This document shows positions 46,641 through 58,200 of a stretch of DNA of 64,000 nt, piece by piece; within the stretch, counting starts at the first letter, position 1; every line of letters begins with the position of its first letter. Location of the stretch: the NCBI GenBank assembly GCA_911728455.2, contig OU452226.1, forward strand, positions 15,145,938 through 15,209,937. Reading direction: 5' to 3'. The stretch comes from Marthasterias glacialis (lineage: Eukaryota > Echinodermata > Asteroidea > Forcipulatida > Asteriidae). Made by a program: the position numbers and the translations under genes. The notes beneath the pieces were generated by a model, which ran no database searches, was not told the origin of the DNA, and worked only from the letters and a program-made list of their open reading frames with translations.

Positions 46641-46649
46641 CTTTATATA
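46641..46649 (-). promoter_or_regulatory. TATA box of ligand gene 3
   Basis: On the minus strand TATATAAAG lies about 85 bp before the ATG at 46556, the same spacing as in genes 1 and 2 although the surrounding sequence has diverged. Confidence 0.7.
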
Positions 46650-47457
46650 CACTCCAAAATTGTGCGTAGGTTGGGACAGCTCGTGGGCGTGTATGCCTTC
46701 GGAGGATTTCAAGGAACGCTTTGCGTAACTAATGATCAAACGCCCTTCAAATGACAGTTCTATAGAATCGACTCGAAAACAATTTTTAAAAAATGGGGTC
46801 TTATAAAGGTCAAATTAAGTTTTGTGATGTACTTGGTATATAATAGATAGAGTCCTTGTGAAAGTCGTGGACAACAATATTACAAATTTTTAAACAAAAA
46901 ACTTAACGTTAAAATGGTGTAACTAAAATGTCATTTTATTTTATTCCCTGTCAGTGTGAACTTTAAAACATGGCGTCATTGGATATCAACAACAACATTC
47001 CAAAGAGAAATTTTTTCGTCAGTCAAAAGGTCAAGTTTACTGCCTTTTTGGATTGAACTCTAACAGTTCCTGTACAAAAATGTACAGACCACTTTGGAAT
47101 GTGACGTCATTGGATATAATAACTATGTTAACAATTCGCACTGGAAGGGTTTCAAATACAATGGCATTTTACACAACTTTAGATGATAGAGACTTCTAAT
47201 TATGTTTTCACTTCCATAAGGACCTGATATCCATTGGGAGAAAAAGTGCATCACAAATCTGAGTTCGACTTCGAATCCCCTCTTTAACAAACGTTGCGAG
47301 ATAACGAAGATGTAATTTGAAGATAGCCAGTTGTCGATCCAGTAAACTTCCCGGTGTCCCCTGTTTTCTTTGCAAGGTGACAGGGGGTGGTTGGCAGGAG
47401 GAGCAGGGTCCCAATATTCCACGGCACTGCTTCGCCCTTTTGACGACAGCTTTCTCG

Positions 47458-47630
47458 GCCCAATTCGTAGAGCTGCTTAAGCAGAAAACATTGCTTAAAC
47501 ATTTTCTGCTAAGCAAAAATAACCATGATACCAGTCCCAGATTGTACATGCGACATGCTATTTTAGCTGGTAATCTTATTTCGGTAAGCATAATTTTGTT
47601 GTGCGTAAGCAGCTCTATGAAATTGGGCCC
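47458..47630. mobile_element. GAGCTGCTTAAGC palindromic MITE
   Basis: The left end CCCAATTCGTAGAGCTGC and the right end CAGCTCTATGAAATTGGGCC are inverted; CTTAAGCAGAAAACATTGC and TAGCTGGTAATCTTATTTCG are internal family phrases. Confidence 0.85.
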
Positions 47631-48764
47631 CTGCATGACGGTTCGATAGTAACCTGACCTCAAGAGCCCAATTTCATGGCCCTGCTTACCGCAGAATTCG
47701 GCGCCCATATGACAAGTGTAAAAGAGACCGTGTCCGAATCAAGCGACTTCGACTATGGCTATACGGCCATTGGCTACAACGGCAACGTCAATTCGGACAC
47801 CCTCATTGCTCTTTGCAGGGTCCGTAAGCGCAGAATTCTGCGCTAATCAGCGCCCTGAAATTAGGTTTGGTGAGGCTGTTTGCACGGGGTACTGAAATCG
47901 CTACTATAGTCGTGCTTAAGAGTGAGATCGGGAACAACACCAGGCAGCCTTTATCTAAAGTGCGTTTGAAATGAGCTCCTCAAATTTAACCTGTTTTTAG
48001 TATTTAGTAGCTTATATATCTAAGATGACAATCAAATACTCGTGTTCACCGTGAAATTTGCTATAATCAGGCATTTTGAACTGAAATTTCCCCCTCATCC
48101 GTGCCCCCACCTCCCCCCCCCCCTAACAAGAAAAAAAGATGCTGCATGGCTACGCCACTGCACAAGTTATTTCATGTATATTGTTGGGTCGCAAAAAGTG
48201 TGGATCTGGTTTTTACCGAGTTGGCTGCATGCTTTAAACATTCTATTCTTTCAGTGCCACCTGTGCATTGCGATAATCCCATGTGTTTATTCTTCACCAA
48301 TGTTTTTATTTTTTTTATTTCATAAAGAAAAACTATTTCATACCAAGCAGAGACTCAAATAACAAACTTGTGTTTTGTTTTAGAAGGACAAAAACTAGAA
48401 TTACGATGACAAGACATGTGATTCCATGACGTCACACATCCTCAATAGTACAACGCGTGGAGATCCCCTCATTCATTATTGTCCTCATTTTCCTCGTTCA
48501 TTGTTGAGTATTTTCCCTCTATCCCCTAAAATGAGACCCCATGCACTAATTGCTTTACAAGACGTATCCACCTGTGTTACAGAGTAGCGTGATGGGATTG
48601 ACTGAATCACCTTCACATTAGTATGGGGGCAAGGTTGCCAATTATTATGGACTTTCTCTGTAAGCAATGGGTTACTCTTAAAAAAATCATCACTCAACTC
48701 AGTGGAACTTCACCTGTATTAGCCTCTAGTCAAGGCGCTCGTGGCAAAGGTGGATTATAATATA

Positions 48765-49000
48765 TGTAAGAACTAGAGGGCGTACAAAACCATGCGACAC
48801 GGCCCGATAAGGAGCATTTTTGATCGTTAGGAAATGGCGCTGACCAGTCATTTACACTGGTCACTCATCAGTTTACACAACAACCATTTTCCAAGTGGAC
48901 ATTTGTATGCAATATTGACCCATTGGGATTTTCACCCGTGGTGGGTCACCGGAGTTCCGTGCGTGACATAGCGGGTGCTTCCTCAGTTCTTATCACACAC
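48765..49000. repeat. Dispersed repeat, inverted copy of 40208-40445
   Basis: It contains AGAGGGCGTACAAAACCATG, GACACGGCCCGATAAGG, AAATGGCGCTGACCAGTCAT and GAGTTCCGTGCGTGACATAG, the reverse complements of segments at 40208-40445. Confidence 0.7.
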
Positions 49001-50113
49001 AGTGCCACCACCCCGAGCACGAAACAAGACTACGCATGCAAAAGTTGAATGACTTCGCTTATGTGTGTTAAAAAAGATAATGTCATGAGTTAGTCTTGGT
49101 TAGAGACGTTAATGTTGTAATAAATGTGTGGACTTACTCTGTTTGACGACACAATTAACTCAACAAAGACACGTATGTAAACTGAGGGAACGTTGCCCTG
49201 TTGGGACATGTATTTTTTCCAAATTTACCTCAACAGGTCAAGGGTCATCATGCAGGAACATCATATACATATTCAACAGTCAACAAATGATTTAGTCCAC
49301 AGCTCTCAATAATGCCATGTTTACATCGCGGCAGCGGTACCCTGTCAGCAAGGACTTGGTTGCACGAACACCAATTTCTTCTCAGACCAGATAGTTAAGC
49401 GCCTGGACCTAAGGCTAGCGACCCGCGATGTACGAAAATAGATACAGTCGTCACGAGTGTTTGTTTTCCGGGAAGTGCTGCGTGTGGATCAGTGAACTTT
49501 AATTGTAATTTCAGATATAGGCCTATAAAAAATGTTTGGCATTGCGTTTCCATATGAGGTTGAATCCACTGTACGTTTCGTGTTTCAAGTTCATGTTTAA
49601 GAATGATGCACTATGTATTCCAAGAAATTTGGTGTTGACAACATAGTCGGGAAGACGCCAATTCTCTGGTTTACACCAAACACATTGTAATATTCGCAAC
49701 CAGCAAGCAAACATTTTCATCTTGGCCAGCAGAGAAGAACAACAACAGTGCGTGTTTGTCGATGATTTTATACAGTGTTTATTCAGAGTGGTCGAAAGGG
49801 AACTGAGTGTTCGGGAGGCAAATGCCACCTCTCATTTGGGAGTAATTTAGAAAGGACGAGTATTACTTTGATCCCTATCGAATTTATACCAAAAACAAGG
49901 GGTTTTTTTTAGCTAAAAGTAGTATTTAACCTATCGTCGTCATTTATACATATTTCATATCATTTGGATCAATTTTCGATTTGTTTTTCTGCAATTGAAC
50001 CAGCAGATGGGTTTAGATTACTGGATATATTAAGTGGTTATGGACGATAATTAGTTATTCAACAGAATAGATTTGTAAGTACGTTTGTAGCCAGGAAAAC
50101 TACAACTTCTTAA

Positions 50114-50289
50114 AGGGGCTGTGTTGCCCATGATAGCAGTAAATGGAATGACCCAGTTACTACACGTGACTGCACCCTTTGTGAGTCTTGACCGCAAGCG
50201 TGCGCGTTTGCATTACATAGGGGGCGGGGGGGGGGTCATCTTTCCATGCACAACCACAGGCCTGCTATAATCAAAACGACAAAGCCCCT
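50114..50289. mobile_element. 176-bp MITE with TTAA target duplication, copy 2
   Basis: TTAA lies at both ends (50110-50113, 50290-50293). The termini match 24482-24686 (AGGGGCTGTGTTGCCCATGA). The central arms include CCTTTGTGAG, GACCGCAAGCGTGCGCG and TCTTTCCATGCACAACCACAGG, present in inverted order in the other copy. Confidence 0.85.
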
Positions 50290-52166
50290 TTAATGATTTG
50301 TTCAACGCGTTCCATATGGGTCCCTCACGTTTAATAGTTTTGGGTGGCAAAATAAGTACATGTCTGTAAAAATGATGAGCTTGCCGGGTAGAATGATAGT
50401 GGACGTCAAGATTCCTGGTAAATTGTTGGCGAGCTTTGCTAGACGAACCATCTGCACACGTCATTGGTATTTATTTTATCACCAGAGGTTAACGTTTTTG
50501 ATAAAGAACTCAGTTGATTAACCCTAACAACTTGAATTGCCTCCAACATCTTGGATTGGATTTATCCAGAATGTCACGAATTGCTTGTTGAATTCTGATT
50601 TCTGAGAAAAACTACTGCTGGTATTTATGCCAGCTATATGCTAAAGGGGAGTTACCAGAATATGTTTACTGCCTGGGGTTTATGACATTATGAATTCAAG
50701 GAATTTGACGCACAACTGGATCTTAGTGGTGCTTCGCTACGCCCTACTGGGGCGGAACTAACATTCAAAAGAAGGCGTTGCACTCATGTGTTGGACTACT
50801 AGCCTGAACATCTGACGTCATACGGCATGCCTCGGCAGCGGCGTAGCTGGAATTTTTTTTCTCTGGGGCCACAGGTACCTTTTTTATGGGTGGGGACACT
50901 GGAAATTTGTGGGGGGTATGCCCCCAGGCCCCCTTGGCTATGCCGCTGAATCTCGTGAATAATGCCAGATACTGGCCTTTGGACCCTCCTCATTCCTGCC
51001 GAAGTTGACCTCGCATTCCATAAAGTCTGATGATTACGCGTCACTGCGTAAGAAACTATTAGGTTTGTGAGACATAAATATTACTATTTTTCTACCCCCT
51101 CCCCCACCCGAGTTTGGCCCTCTCACTCAGTTAAATAGATTGACTTTTGGTTTTGTTTGCACAAGCTGAGTTGGCTCATTACACTTTTATATTTAGGAAA
51201 CAAAACCTCTCCACGCTAATTTGTATTTATCGTATTTTCAGTCTTGTACTACTTATTGTAGTATTATTGGACCTTCGAATCCCCCTCTCCCCACCCCCAC
51301 AAAAAAAAACAGCTTGCAACAACAACAACAAAGACATTTAAAAAAATGCATAAATCACAGGAGACCGAGGCCTACATTTTTTTCAATAACTAAAGCGAGA
51401 GATTGAGAGTCGAAAATTCTAAAGGAGGAAATGTTCCAGCAAAAAAATATCCACGTCAATGTCCTCTTTTCTTTCAGTCCAAAGATAAACGTGTACATTG
51501 TCTTGCTTTGCAAAAGTATTATATTAACCACTATCTACGCAATATAGCAAATTAATAATAACAACCATGTGAAGACTGCACCGTCTTACTGCGCCATAGA
51601 GCAATCTGGTTCAATCCCTGGGAACGACTGTGCTCTCCTGTGCAGTCACTCGCTTGTAAAAAAGTGCTCAAGAAAAACACAGATTTTAGGCGGGGGGGGG
51701 GGGGGGGCAACTCATGAACCGTTTAGATGCCTGGTAAACTTCTGGCTCGTGAGAAAGTTTTCCCGAATAAAAAGGCCACCGTGACGCATACAAAAACTAA
51801 TTAGGGATGGGGCATTTCTGACTTTTATCTTAATTCAGACTTTTAAGATTGTTTGAGTTTTAGATGGGGTAAAACGGGTATGCATTATTTTCGTCAGATA
51901 TAAAAATTAATAAATTTTAACTCAGATCGACTTCTTCTCTAGTGCTGAGGGTACTACTGTTCCCAGAAGCTCCTTGTAATCTACAACTCCAAGGGTTACC
52001 AAAAGGTGGAAATGTCATCGTTTCAAAACCTCTTAAAATTTGGATCCTGGCTAGTTTCAGACTTTTGTCATCAATAACACCCCCCCCCCCCCCGCCCTAC
52101 CACCTCACCTCCCAATACAACTTACGAGTAACCTGGTTAAATTTTGTCGACAGAGGGCGGTAGTAC

Positions 52167-52179
52167 GTTGCTAAACAAC
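52167..52179. promoter_or_regulatory. Putative RFX X-box overlapping a forkhead motif, LRRC43 promoter
   Basis: GTTGCTAAACAAC fits the X-box consensus RYYNYY-N(1-3)-RRNRAC with a 1-bp spacer and also contains TAAACAA, a forkhead (FOXJ1-type) core. It lies 112 bp before the LRRC43 start codon. RFX and FOXJ1 factors drive motile-cilium genes. The match is by eye on a degenerate consensus. Confidence 0.5.
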
Positions 52180-52290
52180 ACAAGCGAACTTGGAGCAGCT
52201 GAAGGTTTCTACACCACCACCAGTACAGTGCGACAGGCAGACCGTCAGAATTTCATTTTTTAACGAGCTGGGCAGCATAATGAAGCAATC

Positions 52291-55200
52291 ATGCCGGTAG
52301 CAATTGGAACTGATGCCTTCACTGCGTTTGAGAGGCAACTTAGAACCTTATGTCTCACAGAATTTCCCTGCGGACGTGGTTCTTGGGTATGTCGAACGAT
52401 AACAACACACTCACATGATGACTCTAGTCTTAGCTCACTCAGCTCAGTACAGTAATTTCGTTTTTTTTCGTCCACAGTTTTTTGCACAAGATGACGCATT
52501 ATTTCCACATAAAAAAATAACAGTGAAAACACAAACTGTTAATCAGGCCTCAATGTTGTTATTGTTAATGTTAGTAATAATAGCATTAGCAACATTGACA
52601 TTGAAAACGCATTGTTCTTGTCTTGGAAATGAAATGCCAGTGGTTGATGTTACTTAGTTCCAATCCAACGAGCAAAATCTCAACAAAAAAAAGGAGTACA
52701 GCGCCCCAGTTACTGGGTCAATAGCACAGAGCAAGCGCCCAGCAAGCATCTTCTTCTATGGGACCATGGTTCCCAAGTAAACATTTAAATGTAACCTCTA
52801 CTAGAGTAAGTAGTACACTACTACTAGTTACTACTACCTACATCTGAATATGAATATGATCGAACTCTGACTGATTTGAATTAAGATAGGCTGACTCCTT
52901 GATATTTCTATGAACCCAAACACAATTTCTTTGGAAATCACATTTAGAAAATGTGCTAAATGTATTGTGGTGTCATTCATGGATAATGGTAATGACTGAT
53001 GTGGCGTGTTGAGGCAGAGCGGTTTAGGTCTAGGGCATAAAATCCAAGTTCTGGTGGCTTAGACATCGGAGTGTTGTTCCAGTGTTCTGGTGTTGTTAGC
53101 AGCAGAGTGTGGGTTCGAATCCCGGTCATGGCACTTGTGTCCTTGAGCAAGATATTTTACCATAATTGCTTTGTCCTTCGTATGGGACATGAAGCCGTAG
53201 GTCCCATGTGCTAGGATAGGTAGTGCACGTAGAAGAACCCAGAACACTTATCGTGGTAGAGTAGGGGTTTACCCCGGTGTTTCTGGTTCACATGGCAAGC
53301 ACCCTTGTGTACAGGTTTCCTCAGGCTTGAGAGCTACAGTGATTAAGTTTGCTTATGAGGCATCATTGGTTTCATTACCAGAAATATATAATAATAAAAA
53401 TAATATATGTTTTGAATACTGTTAAAGTCAAGAAAATAGCATTTGATGAAGTTTTTAGAATCAACGTTGTTTATTTGGATTGCCGCAATCAAAGTAAACT
53501 CTGTCAGTAACTGAACATTGGTCGGGACCGACAGGAACTGGCCAGATTGAGGCCGTGATGGCCACTTTATCCAGGTGGCCTGAGTAGCCGATTTGACTCT
53601 TTTAATTGTATTTGACTCGTTGTAATAGTAGCCTGAACTTTTACTGGTAACTATTTGATTTGTTTTCAGCGCACCTTGTGTGACAAGAGCCTTCCAGAAT
53701 CACGCTTCGCTACAACGCTGAAAGGTCTGTAGTTTATCACCATTGATATGGCATTCATCTTAATGATTACCATGAGTATAAAGGCCTTGTCACATGATAG
53801 TGGTGCAGATAGGAGAAATAGTTGGAGGAATCGTGCCTGTGATGATACAAGCAAGGAATTTGGCATACAACCATGTCATGAAAAAGATGTTTGGCTATGT
53901 AATAGGGCCATCGCAAAGTTGACTTATGAATAAAATATAGTTTGGATAACAAGCTGGTCTTAAAATTGCCCAAATGGCTGCCATTGTTTGTTACTCTACC
54001 TTATTTTTTTTCAAATCTGCGATGGTCCTGTTGATCCAATTCACCTGACGTCATCATCACAATAATCTCGGTTGTGCCATTTTGGTAGTCAATAGTCCCA
54101 GTGTTATACTGTGTAGTGCGTCTTTTAGGCGGCGCAGTGTTTACACCACTTGTTGACTACCAGAATGGTGAGCATGGTATAATCGACGCGTGTGACGTGC
54201 GTGCAAGGGGTCAGTAGCCAGATGTCTTTCTCATGACATACAGTGTCAAATTCCATGCTTGTATCATCGAAGGCACAGTCCCATCACCTACCTGCCATGC
54301 TTAGAGGCCATTTGAATCGGCAACTTTAATTAGAGGCAACCAACTGCACTGAATAAAAAGAATGCTGCGTTGGCACAAGAAAGATTTTTCTTCAGTGCCT
54401 TACCATCCCCAGGAAAATGATGCGCACATTGACGCGTGAATTGTTTTTTTTTAATCAAGTGATCATTAAACACAGTCTAAAAATGAAATGTACTTCTTTT
54501 GACAGAAAAAACCTTAAAAGTATTGACCACTAAAAGTCCACTAACCATTAAGTGTTCCATAGGCCGTAGGCACCAGTGTTCCATAGAATCTAGACACCAG
54601 TGTTCCACAGAACTTAGGCACCAGTGTTCCACAGGCCCTAGGCACCAGTGTTCCACAGGCCCTAGGCACCCCTGTTCCACTGGCTCTAGGCACCAGTGTT
54701 CCACTGGCTCTAGGCACCAGTGTTTCACAGGCCCTAGGCACCAGTGTTCCACAGGCCCTAGGCACCAGTGTTCCACAGGCCCTTGGCACCAGTGTTCCAC
54801 AGGCCCTTGGCACCAGTGTTCCACAGGCCCTTGGCACCAGTGTTCCACAGGCCCTAGGCGCCAGTGTTCCACAGGCCCTAGGCACCAGTGTTCCACAGGC
54901 CCTTGGCACCAGTGTTCCACAGGCCCTTGGCACCAGTGTTCCACAGGCCCTAGGCACCAGTGTTCCACAGGCCCTTGGCACCAGTGTTCCACAGGCCCTA
55001 GGCACCAGTGTTCCACAGGCCCTTGGCACCAGTGTTCCACTGGCTCTAGGCACCAGTGTTAGACATATACCAGGTCAACAAACATGTGGGCAAATGAATG
55101 AGTTCCTTCTCTTGTGTTTTCGTAGGTTTTCATTTTTTGTGTGTAGGCCCCCAATTTTGTTGTAATGATTATTTGTTATCTGTATCTTTTGTAGATGTCG

Positions 55201-58200
55201 GAGCAGATAAAGAGCAGGAGGAGACCTTGGAGGAGTTCATTTCCTCCACATTTTCCCCGTACAGTGTCGACTACAGCTGGAGCTCTGAAGCCAAACAGCT
55301 ACGAGATATTGCTGTCAAGAGTCCATGGCTCATCAGCAATCAATTTATTCTGGATCACTTCAAGTCGCTCCGAATAGTAGACAAAAATGTAAGAAATGAC
55401 AGGAAACCTTGGAGTTATAGACCTTGTGCAACTTCGTCACAGATCACACATGTTCTTTCAACATTGCCATTTTGGTGATCACCTCTCCATAAGAAAAGTA
55501 CACGCAGTTCGTGTTTATTGTAAATATTTGATAGATTCTAGCAGGAATTTTGTAATTGTTTCTGAAAACTGAACACTGTTACGTCACTCTTTCCTGTTCT
55601 AATACTCGGTCTTATGTTGGGCACATCCTAGTAGCTTGATCAAGGCGCTTTACAATATTATCACCCCTGTTCATCCCTGTATCATCCCCAAGCTGCTGAG
55701 CATTAAGGGGTTATTCCAACACAGTACTGGCTCAGCCCTGTCAGGTTCTCATTTACACACCTGGGTTAAGAGAAGCAATTATGATTAAGTGCTTTGCTCA
55801 AGGACATAAATGTCATGACCAAGAATTGACCCCCCCCCCCCCACTCTGATGATTCAGGCAATTAAAACTTGAGTCGGATGCACGAGACCACTCAACCGAC
55901 TCTGATGTTCGACCCAATAGTCTTACAGTAATGAACTACATGTAATATAGATGGTGTGATTGAAGTCAGTGGGGAACCTTTGGTACAATTTCCATCCTGT
56001 ATTTTCTAAGGAAGAAAAAAGTGTGACCAGCAAACAGTAATGTTCCAGTGCCAACCTGGTCAAAATAAACCTTTATCATGCTGACACCATCTTTGTCAAG
56101 TCCCCTGTGTGCAATATTAAGCATGTACACAGATTCAGCTATAGACCAAAAGTGAACCAGACTATTTGCCCTTCCAGCCTTGGTTTGGTTCAAGACTGAT
56201 TTGAATGGGAGAATACAAGATGGATTCCCCATGATAAAGGTCTATTTTGTTCCAAAATTGATGAGTTCCCAACAGACACAATTAAGTAAATTATGAAACA
56301 TTTTAGAGCACATGGTTTCAAAACAACGAATTTGGATTAAATATTTTTGTATATAGTTTTACAAAGCCATTTTCTCCCATGCATTCAACAGTTTGGAAAT
56401 ATGAACTGCCAGTAGTACTGGACAACTATTTATTACTTTTTGTCGCATTTTCAATATTTTTTATTGGTTTTCTTCTTTAGATTTTTTGTTTTTTACCCAT
56501 ACACTGATTCATTTATTTATTTACTTCATTGCACATCCAACAGCGCAAGCGCCAATAACAGGATGGTGATTAGGAAACGAGAAGAAACGTTCAGTTTTAG
56601 TTGTGGGAGGAAAACCCCAAATGGGTTAGCCCATGCAATCAGGTAGGGACTGAAAACCCAATCCACATGCAAGGCTCCAGGTCGAACCGGGGTCCACAGA
56701 GGTGAAAGGCAGGAAAGAAACCACCGAGCCAGCCTGATGCCCTGATGTGTGTTATAAGCACCGATACTCGGTACTTTACCCAGTGCTGTGTAACAAAATA
56801 TCCACAGGCTTTTTACTAGGGTGGGATTTGAACCCATAACCTTTGCAATTCTACAGCAGATGTCATGCCATTAGACAACTGAGCATGCCCGGTAGCGAGA
56901 GGCCAGTTTGAATCCTATTAAATAGCAGCAAGTACCGCAACAATTTTAATAGATGCTTAGCACACATCAGTGTAGGGTGAAACACAAATAACCTTCTTTA
57001 TCCCTGATGCAAATTCATATCTGCCATGTATCATCATCATTTGTTCTTTTTATATTACAACCGCATTTCATTTTTGTTATTTAAGCGCTTTTGTTGTTTT
57101 TGTATTTCAGTTGTGTTGTTCATAATGTATGTCTTCTGTCTGTTCGTTTGTCTTGTTTCTGTCTGTTCATTTATTGGCTGATTTCTACAAGTCTCGGCTT
57201 ATCAAATCGGCCTCCATACTGTTCCCTTTCTTTGACTGTATAAACCTTTATTTATTTAAACTACACAGTTTGCTTTTGTATGTAATTAATGTTATGTTTT
57301 TGACAGTATGGAAATAAATGTGGATTGAATTGAATTGAATATCGGTTTTCTTTTTTACCTTCTTCTTTTTTTCTTGTTTATTTATTAAGGTGCATACTGT
57401 TGATGACGGTTTACTCAAGTTCAGTCACCTTGAAGAACTAACACTGAGTGTGAACAAACTGAGGACAGTCGACACCCGTAATATTCCCAGCACACTAAAG
57501 GTAAAGGGTCGAGGGTCAGAGTTCAAAACTAATGTCACTGTTTCTTATCCAACTCATTGACTTGGTGTATTATTGTCGGGGGTTGAGGGCCAGGGTTATT
57601 TTTTCTTGTTTTTCTCGAATTTGTAACCAGGGATCATATCAGTGGAGTCAAGGGCTTATAGTCCACAGTGGTGATTCTGATGTTTGAGTAGAAGTTATGT
57701 TCCTGATTGCTTGACAGGTAAAGAACATTTTGGGACGGGATAAGTGGCCACAATCAACCTGATGATATGGAGATAAGATTTCACTCTAGGGGATTAAGGA
57801 TACTTGTTGCTCGTCCAGTGAATGAGCTTTTGTAAAGATTGATGGGGCCAGAGAACAGCATTCACTGTAATTATTTCCAATTTATTATTTGTGCATCCTG
57901 CCTAGGTTTTAGAGCTTGTGGCCAATCAGATCAGCGATTTGGAGCCATTATGCAACAAGCCTCTGCCCACTTTAAGCCATCTTGGCCTTGGTCTAAACAA
58001 GATCTCTGCTCTACATGACTACATCACTGGATCCTACTGGTAAGGAATAGTGTGACTTATTCACTGTAGACTATCCACTGTTTCTATGTGACTGTCCACT
58101 ATCCCTGTGTGACTATCCACTATCTCTATGTAACTATCCACTATCTCTGTGTGACTATCCACTCTCATTATGTGGCTGACCACTATCTCTGTGTGACTAT

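Larger units (their letters stand above)
46660..52150. other. Intergenic region between ligand gene 3 and LRRC43
   Basis: No convincing gene was found. Recognised repeats are MITEs at 47458-47630 and 50114-50289 and the inverted dispersed repeat at 48765-49000. A further foldback-like block at 47660-47860 pairs GCAGAATTCGGCGC with GCGCAGAATTCTGCGC. A 101-codon minus-strand frame at 49523-49828 has plausible composition (CVWCKPENWRLPDY) but no recognised relatives or splice partners. C-rich and A-rich low-complexity tracts are scattered. Confidence 0.5.

Noticed and set aside
49523..49828. 101-codon minus-strand frame with CVWCKPENWRLPDY
   Set aside because: The composition is plausible and VWC recalls the ligand exon 3 motif, but the rest of that motif, the RR site and a phase-0 acceptor were not found; left unassigned.
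53748..53933. 61-codon frame in LRRC43 intron 2
   Set aside because: It lies in the repeat at 53785-54310, which recurs at 61725 without keeping the frame.
54477..55062. 170-187-codon frames with octapeptide repeats (GPVEHWCL, STGPRHQC)
   Set aside because: A 24-bp minisatellite whose period is a multiple of three keeps frames open on both strands; no splice or start context supports a gene.
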